A DNA stretch of 64,000 bases from CAIXZV01 sp963697365 (lineage in GTDB: Bacteria; Chloroflexota; Limnocylindria; Limnocylindrales; CSP1-4), in assembly GCA_963697365.1 (NCBI GenBank), contig CAVONT010000009.1, positions 169,876 through 233,875 of the forward strand. The letters are read 5' to 3'. Each line of letters opens with the position of its first letter. Position 1 is the stretch's first letter. Shown here piece after piece: positions 8,224 to 18,619 of this stretch. A program made the translations under genes and the position numbers. The notes below the pieces were generated by a model. The model saw nothing but the letters and a program-made list of their open reading frames with translations. It was not told where the DNA came from and searched no databases.

Positions 8224-9570
8224 GTGAGTGAGTCGTTCTTCACCGGCGTCGAGACGCCCATCCGCTTCGGCGGCCTGGACTCCACGGATCCCCTCGAGTT
8301 CAAGGTCTGGCAGCCGGACCGCGTCGTGCTTGGCAGGACCATGGCCGAGTGGCTGCGCCCCGGGGCCTGCTTCTGGCACTCGTTCGCCTGGGATGGCCGG
8401 GACATGTTCGGCATCGGGACGCTCGACCGCCCGTGGCTGACCGACGCCGACGAGATGGCCGGTGCCCGGACACGCCTCGACGCCGCCTTCGAGTTCTTCA
8501 CCAAGCTCGGCATCCCGTACTACTGCTTCCACGATCGGGACGTCGCGCCCGAAGGCGAGTCCTTCGCGGAGTTCCGGGCGAACCTCGACGCCCTCGTGGA
8601 CATCGCGGAGGTCCGCCAGGCCGAGACCGGCGTGCGGCTCCTGTGGGGCACGGCCAATCTGTTCAGCCACCCGCGCTACCAGGCCGGTGCCGCCACCAAC
8701 CCTGATCCCGAGGTCTTCGCGTACGCCGCGGCCCAGGTCACCCACATGCTCGAGGTCACCAAGCGCCTGGGCGGCGAGAACTACGTGCTGTGGGGCGGCC
8801 GCGAGGGCTACGACACCCTGCTCAACACGGACCTGCGGCGCGAGGGCGCGCAGCTCGCCCGCTTCCTGCACATGGTGGCCGACTACAAGGCCAAGATCGG
8901 CTTCGAGGGCACACTGCTGATCGAGCCCAAGCCGATGGAACCCACCAAGCACCAGTACGACCACGACACGGCGGCCGTCCACGGGTTCCTGGTCCGCAAC
9001 GGACTCGAGGGCCAGTACAAGGTCAACATCGAGGCGAACCACGCGACGCTCGCCGGCTACTCGTTCCACCACGAGGTGGCGTACGCGGCCGCGCACGGGG
9101 TGCTGGGCTCCATCGATGCCAACCGGGGCGACCCGCAGGTGGGCTGGGACACCGACCAGTTCCCCAACTCCGTGGACGACCTCGTGATGCCGCTCTACGA
9201 GATCCTGCGGGCGGGCGGTCTGGGCACCGGCGGCTTCAACTTCGACGCGAAGCTGCGCCGCCAGTCCACCGACCGCGACGACCTGTTCCACGCCCACGTC
9301 GGCGGGCTCGACACGCTCGCCATGGCGCTGCTGGCGGCGGCGGACCTCGTGGAGAAGGGGACGCTCGCGTCGCTCAAGGACGCCCGGTACGCCGGCTGGG
9401 ACGACGGCCTGGGCCGCGAGATCCTCGACGGTGCGGTCGGCCTCGATGACCTCGCCGCGCGTGTGGACTCGGGCGCCATCGCCCCGGTCCGTGCCTCGGG
9501 CGGGCAGGAGCGCCTGGAGAACGTCGTCAACGCGAGCGTCTGGGCCGCGGCCCGCGCCGCGGGCGGCTGA
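8224..9570 (+). CDS. xylA: Xylose isomerase
   Basis: 448 aa, class II length. It converts D-xylose to D-xylulose (family members also act on other aldoses). Seen: SFAWDGRDMFG, the catalytic YCFHDRD motif (His103, Asp106), LWGGREGYDTL, the metal-site EPKPMEPTKHQYD, NIEANHATLAGYSFHHE and DANRGDPQVGWDTDQFP. The GTG start follows CAGGAGGC by 8 bases. It sits 91 bases after the corrinoid gene and 4 bases before xylB, so the three form one operon under the operator at 7444. Confidence 0.97.
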   Translation: MSESFFTGVETPIRFGGLDSTDPLEFKVWQPDRVVLGRTMAEWLRPGACFWHSFAWDGRDMFGIGTLDRPWLTDADEMAGARTRLDAAFEFFTKLGIPYYCFHDRDVAPEGESFAEFRANLDALVDIAEVRQAETGVRLLWGTANLFSHPRYQAGAATNPDPEVFAYAAAQVTHMLEVTKRLGGENYVLWGGREGYDTLLNTDLRREGAQLARFLHMVADYKAKIGFEGTLLIEPKPMEPTKHQYDHDTAAVHGFLVRNGLEGQYKVNIEANHATLAGYSFHHEVAYAAAHGVLGSIDANRGDPQVGWDTDQFPNSVDDLVMPLYEILRAGGLGTGGFNFDAKLRRQSTDRDDLFHAHVGGLDTLAMALLAAADLVEKGTLASLKDARYAGWDDGLGREILDGAVGLDDLAARVDSGAIAPVRASGGQERLENVVNASVWAAARAAGG

Positions 9571-9574
9571 CGCC

Positions 9575-11059
9575 ATGGGCGTCGTCCTCGGGATCGACGT
9601 CTCCACGACCGCCACCAAGGCGATCCTCGTCGACCAGGCGGGGACCGTGCGCGGCATCGCGTCGTCGGAGTACTCCTTCGAGCAGCCGCAGCCGCTGTGG
9701 TCCGAACAGGATCCGGCACTGTGGTGGACGGCCGCACGGGACGCGATCCCGCGGGCCCTTGCCGCTGCCGGGGTCACCGGTGACGACGTCATCGCGGTCG
9801 GGCTCACGGGGCAGATGCACGGGCTTGTCCTCCTCGACGCCGCCGACCGGGTCATCCGGCCCGCCATCCTCTGGAATGACCAGCGGACTGGCGCGGAGTG
9901 CGATCAGATCCGGGCCGCCCTGGGCTTCGAGCACCTCGTAGCGCTCACCGGCAACGACGCGCTCACCGGGTTCACGGCGCCCAAGCTCGCCTGGGTGCGC
10001 GACCACGAGCCGGACGCCTGGGCGAGGGCCGCCCACGTGCTGCTGCCCAAGGACTATGTCCGCCTGCATCTCACCGGCGAGCACGCGATGGACAAGGCCG
10101 ACGGGGCGGGCACGCTCCTGTTCGACCTCGCGGCCCGCGGCTGGGCGCCCGAGATGCTCAGCGCCCTCGGCATCGATCCAGCGTGGATGCCGCCCACCTT
10201 CGAGGGTCCGGAGGTCACCGGTGCCGTCACGGCCGCTGCAGCCGCGGCGACCGGCCTGCGGGCCGGCACGCCGGTGATGGCCGGCGGCGGCGACCAGGCG
10301 GCGAACGCGGTTGGCGTGGGGGCCGTCTTGCCCGGTCGCCCCGCGCTGTCGCTCGGGACGTCCGGGGTCGTGTTTGCCGCGACCGACGCGCCCATCTATG
10401 AGCCCGCCGGGCGCGTCCACGCGTTCTGCCATGCCGTGCCGGGCCGCTGGCACCTGATGTCGGTGATGCTCTCAGCGGCCGGCTCGCTCCGCTGGTTCCG
10501 CGACGCGCTGGCCCCCGGCGAGCCCTACGGGGACCTGGCCGCGTCGGCGGGCGCGGTTGGCCCGGGCGCGGACGGCGTGCTGTTCCTGCCGTACCTCACC
10601 GGGGAGCGGTCGCCGTATCCCGACCCGCTCGCGCGCGGGGCCTTCGTGGGCCTCACGCTCGCCCACGACCGGCGGCACCTGACCCGGGCGGTGCTCGAGG
10701 GCGTTGCCTTCGGACTGCGCGACGGTCTGGACCTCATGACCGGCGCCGGGATGCCGGCGCCCACCGAGATCCTCGCCTCGGGCGGCGGCCTCGCCAGCCC
10801 GGTGTGGCGCCAGATCCTCGCCGACGTCCTTGGCGCGACGATCTCCACGCCGGCGACGACGGAGGGAGCGGCGTTCGGCGCGGCCCTGCTGGCGGCCGTC
10901 GGGGCCGGCTGGTTCGGCTCCGTCGACGAGGCCGTGGCGGCGATCGTGCGGGCGGAGCCCGCGGCCGAGCCCGGGCCGGACGTCGAGCGGTATGCCGAGC
11001 TGCACGCCCGCTATCGCGAGCTGTATCCGGCGCTGGCCCCGGTGTTCCACCGGGCCTGA
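9575..11059 (+). CDS. xylB: Xylulokinase
   Basis: 494 aa FGGY carbohydrate kinase; phosphorylates D-xylulose to xylulose 5-phosphate. The N-terminal phosphate loop GIDVSTTATKAIL, the GLTGQMHGLVLLD motif typical of xylulokinases, WNDQRTGAE, the nucleotide-site GGGDQAANAVG, LGTSGVVFA and the C-terminal LASGGGLASPVWRQI are all present. It follows xylA by 4 bases. Downstream is a converging amine oxidase gene 24 bases away with no clear terminator between them. Confidence 0.96.
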   Translation: MGVVLGIDVSTTATKAILVDQAGTVRGIASSEYSFEQPQPLWSEQDPALWWTAARDAIPRALAAAGVTGDDVIAVGLTGQMHGLVLLDAADRVIRPAILWNDQRTGAECDQIRAALGFEHLVALTGNDALTGFTAPKLAWVRDHEPDAWARAAHVLLPKDYVRLHLTGEHAMDKADGAGTLLFDLAARGWAPEMLSALGIDPAWMPPTFEGPEVTGAVTAAAAAATGLRAGTPVMAGGGDQAANAVGVGAVLPGRPALSLGTSGVVFAATDAPIYEPAGRVHAFCHAVPGRWHLMSVMLSAAGSLRWFRDALAPGEPYGDLAASAGAVGPGADGVLFLPYLTGERSPYPDPLARGAFVGLTLAHDRRHLTRAVLEGVAFGLRDGLDLMTGAGMPAPTEILASGGGLASPVWRQILADVLGATISTPATTEGAAFGAALLAAVGAGWFGSVDEAVAAIVRAEPAAEPGPDVERYAELHARYRELYPALAPVFHRA

Positions 11060-11083
11060 CGCTGGCGGTCGGACCTGGCGCAG

Positions 11084-12628
11084 TCAGTCGGCGGCGTCCT
11101 CGGACGACGCGTGGATCGCCTGCGCCGCCCGGATCCCGGACTCGAGCGCGCCCTGGATCCACGCGTGGTACAGCGAGCAGTGCTCGCCCGCGAAGTGGAT
11201 CCGGCCCTCCGGGCGCGACGATGTCCGCCTGGAGCTCGGTCTGCTGCCCGGGCGCGAACATCGCGAACGCGCCGCGCGCCCAGCGGTCGCTGTACCAGGC
11301 GTGCGAGGCGCCCACCTCGTACACCTCGCGGATCCGCGGGTGGATGCGCTCCACGTCGTCGAGCGCCTCCTCGAGGCGCGTCTCCTCGTCCATCGCGCCC
11401 CACTGGAGCGCGTCCTGGCCCCAGGTGTAGCGAGGCGAGCAGCACGCCCCGCGTCGTCGTCGGGTCCGGCGTCGGGTAGTTCATGCGCCGGATCGGCAGG
11501 TCGGTGACGGTGCGCGCCGCCGAGGATCCCGTCCTCGGTCTCCCAGACGCGCTCGCGGACCTGGAACAGGATCTTGGTCGAGGCGTGGTAGTTGAGCTGG
11601 CGGATCGCCCGCTGCTTGGCGCGCGAGAACGGCGTCAGCACCTCGATCGTGCGCAGCACCGAGAACGGCACCGTCAGATCGCGTAGTCGCCGCGTGACGC
11701 GAACCGGTCCGCCTCGGTCTTGAAGTGGACCGTGACGCCGTCGCGCGTCCTGCTCGATGCGCGAACACTTCGGCGCCGAAGCGGACGTCGTCCGCGAGCG
11801 CCGGCGTAGAACGCGTTGGGCAGCGCGTCCATGCCGCCCGCGATCTCCTGCATGTCCACGTACGCGCCGCCGAGGTCCTCGCGCAGGATCTCGACGAGCG
11901 AGTTGTGCATGTCGGCCTCGAGGAAGTTCAGGACCGTGAAGTACTCGATGGCGCCCTCGGACCAGCCGCGCGCCGCGCAGGAACTCGTAGAGCGAGTACT
12001 CGTCGTACTCGCGCGACGATCTGGTCCCAGGCCGCCGGCGCCCTCGGCTCGACCAGCGCCCGCAGGTCGCCGATGGCCTCCTCCCACAGCTCGTCGGCGG
12101 TGCGGCCGCGCTCGTGCTCGGCGAGCGACGAACGGCAGCCGGCCGGGATCGCGCGTCCGCCTCGGCCCTCGTCATCCGCTGGCCGCCGACGTGGACGAGG
12201 CCCTTGCGGGTTGCCCATCACGAACGGCCGCAGCGGCAGCCCGAACGAGCTCGCAGTAGCGCAGGGTCAGGTCGTGGGCGCGCGGGATGCGCATGCCGCC
12301 GGCCTCCGCGTACAGGCCGGGCGCGAACGGCGCGCGCAGCGTGTAGATCCGGCCGCCGACGCCGGTTCTGCGCCTCGAGCACGGTGACCCGGTGGCCCTG
12401 GCGCTTGAGCTCGATAGGCGGCGACCAGCCCGGCCAGCCCCGCGCCCACGACCACGACGTGCTTGCGCCCGCGGGCGAGCCCGCCGTCGAGGCCCTCGCT
12501 CGGCCGTGTCGAGGATCTCCGGGTCGACGGGCGTGGTGTCGGGCGGCGGTCCGCCGGCGTCGGGGCGTCGGCGCCTCGAGCGGCGTGCGAGGCGTCCGGC
12601 GTCGACGCGCGCGGTCCGGTCCGCTCAC
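11084..12628 (-). CDS. Flavin monoamine oxidase family protein 1 (frame-disrupted)
   Basis: An FAD-dependent amine/L-amino-acid oxidase of about 510 aa, pieced together from several frames. Near the start is the dinucleotide fold VVVGAGLAGLVAAYR; next LKRQGHRVTVLEAQNR; mid-gene LTVPFSVLRTIEV; and at the C-terminus GRIHFAGEHCSLYHAWIQ, the FAD-contact region. It begins with GTG overlapping the stop of the paralogous gene upstream (GTGA), so the pair is co-transcribed. At least five frame changes occur while codon composition stays normal; several fall at GCGC (for example near 12015). Substrate unknown. Confidence 0.75.
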
Positions 12629-14097
12629 TGGCGGCCCTCCGCGGCCGGGATCTCGTTGCGCATCCCGGTGTGGATCGCGTACGCGTTCTTGACCGCGGCC
12701 TCGATCGCGCCCTCGATCCAGCGACGCGCCCGCCGGTCGCAGGCGTCGTTGGCGAACCAGACCCGGCCCACCGGCCGGATGATGTCGTCGTAGAAGCGGC
12801 CGGTCATCTCGAACGGGCGGAACAGCGGCCCGATGCCGCCGCCGTGCCGGTCCAGCGCCCAGTCGTAGCTGACGCCGAACTCGAAGCGTCTCGCGCGCCT
12901 CGGGATGGATCTTGGCCAGGTCCTCGAGCGCCTGGGTGATGCGCGAGGACTCGTCCAGCATCGAGTACGCCATGGAGTCCTGCTCCCACGCGTAGGAGGC
13001 GATGATCACGCCCTTGCGCGATGGCCGGGTCCTGGCCGGCCGGCGTGTAGACCACGTTCCGGATCGCGAGGTCCGTGACGGTCACGCCGTGGGTGATCGC
13101 GTAGTCGTCCGCCCACCAGCGCCGGCTGAACTGCATGAAGATCTTGTGGGCGCGGCCGTAGTAGACGTTCCGGATCGTGAACCACTTGTCCATGTCGAGC
13201 CCGCTGATCTCCATGTGCCGCAGCAGCACGAACGGCACGGTCAGGATGCACTCGTCGGCGTCCACGCGCGAGCTGGTCGCCCACGGCGTTGCGCCAGCGG
13301 ACCGTGACGCCGTCCGGGCGCTGCTCGACGGCGTGGACCTCGGCGCCCAGGCGCGTGTCGTCGAGCAGCGACGGGCGCGAACGCGTCCGGCGAGCGTGTC
13401 CGAGCCCGCGTCGATGTACTCGAGGTCGCCGAAGACGTCCTCGTGCCAGTGGCTGAACCACTCGACGAGGCTGAAGTGGTACCGGCCCTCGAGGTTGAAC
13501 AGCGGGCCCATCAGCGCGAGCGCCGGCTCGCTGACACGCCGCGCTCGATGAGCCAGCCCAGCAGCGAGTAGCGGTCGTAGCGCTCGATGAGGCGCTCCCA
13601 GCCGCCGGGCTCCTCGATGAGCTCGATGAGCGGGCGCCATGGCCTCGCTTGAGGATGTCCGCGGGGCGCCTGCCGCGCTCGCGCTCGCGGCAGGCCGAAG
13701 TCGAACGAGTCGAGCGGTGACCTCGCTGCGCCGCACGCTGCTGCCCGTTGAGGTGGACGAACGTGTCCTGGTCGTCCATGCCGAACGGCGTCGTCGGCGA
13801 GGCCGAACCGCTCGTGGATGAGGTGCTGGCCCAGGCGGTGCTGGCGCGGGAAGCGCATCGCGCCGAACTCGCCGTACATGCCGCCCGGCGAACCCGCGGT
13901 ACGTGTAGATCCGGCCGCCGAGGCGGTTGCGCGCCTCGAGGATCGTGACCCGGTGCCCGGCCTCCTTGAGCAGCAGCCCGGCGGTGAGGCCGGCGATGCC
14001 GGCACCCACGATGACGACGTGACGGGGCTGCCGCGGGGCGGCCGGGCAGGCCGTCGCGGAGGACGGCGAGGGGATCGATGAGGGACGTCATCGCCAT
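12625..14097 (-). CDS. Flavin monoamine oxidase family protein 2 (frame-disrupted)
   Basis: Paralogue of the next gene downstream, about 490 aa. The start at 14097 (MAMTSLIDPL) is followed by the FAD fold VIVGAGIAGLTAGLLLKEAG and ARNRLGGRIYTYRGF. Later come SLVEWFSHWHEDVFGDLEYI, ILTVPFVLLRHMEI, SYAWEQDSMAY and the C-terminal RPVGRVWFANDACD, where the usual GEH region is altered. It resembles bacterial L-amino-acid or tryptophan-type oxidases more than eukaryotic MAO. Many frame changes occur (for example near 13265, 13373 and 13636). Whether these are indel errors or real decay cannot be told from sequence alone. Confidence 0.72.
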
Positions 14098-14141
14098 ACG
14101 GTACGAGGGCGGCGCAAGAGGGGTGCGGCGGATCGTGCGTT

Positions 14142-14552
14142 TCAGCTCGAGACGGGATCGATGATTCGAAGCTCGCCGAATGCCGCCCGCCCGAAGCCGC
14201 GGTCGCGGGTCAGCAGTCGCTCGGCCTGCATCTGGGCATGCGCGCCGACGAGGAAGTCCGCGATCACGCGGTCCCGCGGACCTCCAGCCCGCCGGTACGC
14301 CCGCCATGTCGCCGCCGCGAGCTCGGACGCGCGTTCCGTCATCGGGTCGAAGGTCACGGGCACAGCGGCAAGCGCGCGTCGACCAGCGTCTGGATCGGGA
14401 AATGCGGCGAGCACCTCAGCCCACACCACCTCACAGGCGATGATCGGGCCGTCGAGGAGGCAGGCACGCAACGCTGCAAGCGAGCGCTTCGCGTGGACCG
14501 GGTCGTTCGCGAACACGTCGAGGAGGACGCTCGTGTCGACGGCGGTGATCAC
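14142..14552 (-). CDS. PIN-domain toxin (VapC-like)
   Basis: 136 aa PIN-domain ribonuclease. AVDTSVLLDVF gives the first acidic residue, EVVWAEVLAAF the conserved Glu, and RVIADFLVGAHA with LLTRDRGFG the C-terminal Asp residues of the metal site. The GTG start overlaps the antitoxin stop (GTGA), the usual translational coupling for TA pairs. Role: cleavage of RNA, held inactive by the AbrB-type partner encoded just upstream. Confidence 0.9.
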   Translation of the reverse strand: MITAVDTSVLLDVFANDPVHAKRSLAALRACLLDGPIIACEVVWAEVLAAFPDPDAGRRALAAVPVTFDPMTERASELAAATWRAYRRAGGPRDRVIADFLVGAHAQMQAERLLTRDRGFGRAAFGELRIIDPVSS

Positions 14553-14788
14553 CGGGTGGCCGGAGCAGACCTGGTGCCGCGCGTCGCGTCGAGGAACACG
14601 TCCACGCCCCCTGGGGACTCGATCACGCCGACGAGATCGTCGAGGTGATCCGCCCGCATCAGCTTGCGCCCGATGAGCCGGCCGTCGGACTCCTCGAAGT
14701 CGAGGACGGTTCCGGGGCGCAGCCCGAGTCTGTCGCGGAGCCGCTTGGGGATGGTGATCTGGCCCTTCTCGCTGACCGTCGTCTTCAT
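14549..14788 (-). CDS. AbrB/MazE-type antitoxin
   Basis: 79 aa. The N-terminal swapped-hairpin DNA-binding domain is clear: TTVSEKGQITIPKRLRDRLG followed by GTVLDFEE. The ATG at 14788 is chosen because it opens this domain directly. It sits inside a palindrome (14785-14803), so autoregulation is likely. It precedes and overlaps the PIN toxin gene by 4 bases. Confidence 0.9.
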   Translation of the reverse strand: MKTTVSEKGQITIPKRLRDRLGLRPGTVLDFEESDGRLIGRKLMRADHLDDLVGVIESPGGVDVFLDATRGTRSAPATR

Positions 14789-14803
14789 ACCGAAGAAGTA
14801 TGA
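14785..14803. promoter_or_regulatory. Palindrome over the antitoxin start codon
   Basis: TCATAC at 14785-14790 and GTATGA at 14798-14803 form 6-bp perfect arms with a 7-base spacer; the start codon lies in the left arm. This is a likely AbrB-type operator. With no Shine-Dalgarno visible upstream, the transcript may be nearly leaderless. Confidence 0.5.
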
Positions 14804-14872
14804 ATGTAGGATCGGGCCTGTCAAGAAGTTGCGGTCACCCGTGCGCTTCAGTCCGTTCGGTGATCAGCCAGC

Positions 14873-15759
14873 TCAGCCGTCCAGGAGGATCCGCCGCAGG
14901 ACCCGCCCGGTGACGGTTCGCCGGTAGTCGGCGGTGGACCGGATGTCGTCGATCGGCGTGATCTCCGCCTCCACGGTGGCCGCGGCCTCGCGGCCAGCGC
15001 CGGCGACGGGGCGCGGCCCTCGAGGACCGCCTCGGTGCGCGGGACCCGGATCGGCCGCTCGGCCACGGAGCCGAGGGCGACGCGGACGTCGCGCCAGGTG
15101 ACGGTCGGCCGGACGCGAGTCGCCGGCTTCGTCCGCGCGCCAGGCCACCGCCACCAGGACCTTCGCGATGGACAGCGCGCGCCGCGTGCCCACCTTGCGG
15201 AACCGCACCTGGCGGCCCGGCACCAGCGGGATCCGGATGGCGACCAGCAGCTCCCCGGGCCCGACGGCGGTCTGCCGGTAGCCGGTCCAGAACGCGTCGG
15301 CCGGCACGAGGCGGGTGCCCGCCGGCGCCGGCGATCTCGAGCCGGGCGTCGGTCGCGAGCAGGACCGGGAGCAGGTCGCCCGCGGGCGACGCGGTCATGC
15401 AGTTGCCGCCGAGGGTCGCCCGGTTGCGGATGGCCACGGCACCCATGGCCGCGGCGACCTCGGCCAGGACCGGGAGGACACCCGCGACGATGGACGAGTG
15501 GCGCAGCTCCTCCCACGAGGTGAGCGCGCCGAGCACCAGCTCGCCGCGCTCCACGGTGATGACCCGCAGCTCGTCGATGGCGGTCAGGTCGAGGAGCGGT
15601 CGCCGGCGCGCGGGGTCCGCGGCGGTCTGCACCATGAGGTCGGTGCCGCCGGCGATCGGCCGCAGCGCGGGGTCGGCCGCGAGCCGCGCGAGCGCATCGG
15701 CAATGGAGGCGGGCCGGACGAGCCGGACCTCCGGCCCGAGCGTCGAGCGCCGAGGACAC
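14873..15759 (-). CDS. Xanthine dehydrogenase-type FAD-binding subunit (frame-disrupted)
   Basis: Medium subunit of a molybdenum hydroxylase. VRLVRPASIADALARLA leads into the FAD loop PIAGGTDLMVQ, and IRNRATLGGNCMTASPAGDLLP is the second FAD motif. After a frame change near 15320 the rest continues with VGPGELLVAIRIP and ends with YRRTVTGRVLRRIL. The start is uncertain: a GTG at 15759 is possible, but the frame is also open into the preceding small-subunit gene, so either a base is missing at the junction or the two are fused. Last gene of the operon at 18553-14873. Confidence 0.8.
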
Positions 15760-16309
15760 CTGCAGAGCGGGCAGGGCGATCGCCGCCGGCCGATGACCGC
15801 CGCAGCGACCGTAGCTCCCGGCGCCCCCTCCTCCGCGACCGCCTCGATCGACTCGATGATCCGCGTGTACCCGGTGCAGCGGCAGAGGTTGCCGGCGATC
15901 GCCTCGCGGATGTCCGGGTCGCCTGACGGCTCGCCGCGACGCCGAGCAGCGCATGGGCGGCCATCAGCATGCCGGGCGTGCACATCCCGCACTGCGTCCC
16001 GCCGAGCTCCAGGAACGAGGCCTGGATCGGCGCGAGGCGGCCGTCGGTGGCGAGGCCCTCGATCGTGATCACGTCGCGCCCGGCCACCTGGCCCACCGGC
16101 ACGAGGCAGCTGTTGACGAGCTCGCCGTCGAGCAGGACGGCGCACGCGCCGCACTCGCCCTCGCCGCAGCCCTCCTTGGACCCGGTCAGCCCGAGGTCCA
16201 GCCGCAGCACGTCGAGCAGGCGCCGCCCGCCGTCGACGGTGGCGGACACGGCGCGGCCATTGACCGTGAACCGGACGGCCGACGCGGCGCCCGGCAGGAT
16301 TGCCGTCAT
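15760..16309 (-). CDS. Xanthine dehydrogenase-type [2Fe-2S] subunit (frame-disrupted)
   Basis: Small iron-sulphur subunit, about 180 aa. The plant-type cluster motif CGEGECGACAVLLDGELVNS and the second cluster motif (CGMCTPGM, then NLCRCTGYTRIIESIEA) are both intact, with a frame change between them near 15925. The ATG overlaps the stop of the molybdenum subunit (ATGA). No stop is visible before the FAD subunit, so the 3' boundary given here is approximate. The gene order Mo, FeS, FAD is a usual one for these enzymes. Confidence 0.82.
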
Positions 16310-18553
16310 GCTCCAGCCTCCGTCTCGCGGCCGCCATCGGATCCCGCGGCCCGCATCGCCGCCAGCACCTTCTCCGGCGTCGCGGGGAGCTCGTCGATCC
16401 AGGCCCCGGTCGCGTCGTGGATGGCCGCGATCACCGCCGGCGCCGGGATGTCCATCGGCAGCTCGCCCAGGCCCTTGGCGCCGTGCGGCATGCCGGAGAA
16501 CGGCTTCTCGATGATCACCGTCTCGATCCGCGGCGCGTCGAGCGACGTGGGGATGAGGTACGTGGACATCCGGTCGTTGCGGTAGGCACCGTTCTCGCGG
16601 ACCAGCACCTCCTCGGTGGTCGCCCAGCCCACGGCCTGGAGCGTGCCTCCCTCCACCTGGCCCTCGGCGAGCACACGGTTCATGATCCGGCCCGCGTCCA
16701 CCGCGTGCACCACGCAGCGAACCCGGACCTCGCCCGTGTCGAGGTCCACGTCCACGCCCGCCACCGCGGCCGCCCAGCTGTACGCCGGGTAGGCGTCGCC
16801 GCGATACGTCGCGTCGTCCCAGGTGATGTCCGGGAAGCCGTGGAACTGCTCGGACGCGGTCAGGGCCCCGTGCTCGCGCGCGTAGTCACGGTACGACTCG
16901 GCGAACGGCCGTCCCGTGACCGCCTCCACGTCGGCGCGCAGGTGGGCGGCCGCCATGGCCAGCAGCCCGCCGCCGATCATGGTCGTCCGCGAGGCGACCG
17001 TCGGACCCGTGTTGGGGACCCGCGACGTGTCGGGCTTGACCACCTCGACGGCATCGAAGGGGACGTCCAGCGCCTCGGCCACGACCTGGCCCAGCACCGT
17101 GCGGGCGCCCTGGCCCATCTCGGTCATCGCGGTCAGGGCCAGGATCTCGCCGTCTGCTGTCAGCTCCACGGTCGCGATGCTGGCGAGGTAGGCCTCGCCG
17201 GAGCCGGTGAACCCGGCGCCGTGCCAGCCCAGGGCGATCCCGGTGCCCGATGCGGAGCGCGCGTCGGGCCTGGCAGCGGCTGCCTCGACTGCGTGGCGGG
17301 CGCGCACCCGTTCGAACTCCGCCGTGGATGCAGCAGCCTCGAGCACGTCCAGGGCCGCGACACTCTCGCGCAGGACCTGCCCTGTGGCCGTGACATCGCC
17401 CTCGACGAAGGCGTTGCGCCGGCGGATCTCCAGGGGCGACATGCCCAGCACGTCGGCGATCCTGTTGAGGTGGGCCTCCGCGGCGAACTCCGACTGGGGC
17501 GCGCCGAAGCCACGGAACGCGCCCGTTGGGCGGCGTGTTGGTCATCGCCGCGCGTGCCCGCACCCGGACGTTCGGGCAGCGGTACGGTCCTGTGGCATGG
17601 ATCCCGCCGCGTGACACCACGACCGGCGAGACGGTCGTGTAGGCGCCCGCGTCCAGCACGAACTCGATGTCCTGGGCGACGAGCGTCCCGTCGCGCATGA
17701 CGCCGGTCCGGTGGCGGGTCACCGACGGGTGCCGCTTCGTCGTGGCGGCGAGGTCCTCGTGGCGGTCGTACACGATCCGCACCGGCCGGCCCGCCTTGCG
17801 GGCGAGGAGCGCCGCGTGGGTCGCGATCATCGACGGGTAGTCCTCCTTGCCGCCGAACGCGCCGCCCGTCTCCTCCTGGATCACGATGACCTTGTCGGCC
17901 GGCAGGTCCATGGACCTGACCAGCGCCGTGTGCACGTAGTAGGGGCACTGGAGCGAGCCGTGGATCTCGATGGCGCCGTCCTCGCGCGGGATCGCGATCA
18001 TCGCCTGCGGCTCGATGTACGCCTGCTCCTGGTAGCCGGTCCGGTAGGTGCCCTCGATGACGAGGTCGGCGGCCGCGAAGCCCGCGTCGAGGTCGCCCCG
18101 TGCGATCTCGAACCGCTTGCAGGCCTCCTCCGAGGCGAGGGGGTCGAGGACCGCGGGCAGGGGCTCCGTGCGGAGGGAGATCGCATCGCGTGCGGCCCGG
18201 GCAAGGGCGGGCGTGGGCGCCGCGACCAGGGCGACCGGCTCGGTGGTGTGCCGGATCTCGTCCGCGACGAGTGCCGGCTGGTCCAGCGCCAGCGACGCGA
18301 CGACGTTCTCGCCCGGGATGTCGGCGGCGGTGACGACCACCACCTGCGACCAGTCGAAGGCGGGGTCGAGGTCGATCCCGAGCAGCCGCGCGTGCGCATC
18401 GGTGGCGCGCACGGTGGCGCCGTACCACGCCCCCGGCACGACGATGTCGTCCGTGTAGAGGGCAGCGCCCGTCAGCTTGTCCACGCCCTCGCGCCGGAGG
18501 GGATCGACCCGGACCGCCCCAACCCGGCCTGCGGCGTCAGCCACGATGCTCAT
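16306..18553 (-). CDS. Xanthine dehydrogenase-type molybdopterin-binding subunit (frame-disrupted)
   Basis: Large subunit, about 748 aa. The aldehyde oxidase/xanthine dehydrogenase a/b hammerhead comes first (GVDKLTGAALYTDDI). Then come the molybdopterin motifs EETGGAFGGKED, LDAGAYTTVSP, TEMGQGARTVLG and KGLGELPMDIPAPAVI, the last holding the catalytic Glu. One frame change near 17525 breaks the TNTPPTG.FRGFG region. The ATG at 18553 has no strong ribosome site. Likely reaction: hydroxylation of a purine or other N-heterocycle; substrate not fixed. It heads the three-gene operon. Confidence 0.88.
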
Positions 18554-18619
18554 GCGGCGAGGATCGCGCATGACAGGTGATGCGCGCAACTCGCGTCTGC
18601 CCCGGGCTCCCGAGGAGCC

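Noticed and set aside
8038..9867. A 609-codon minus-strand frame opposite xylA and xylB
   Set aside because: Antisense shadow of two strongly supported genes; no domain is recognisable.
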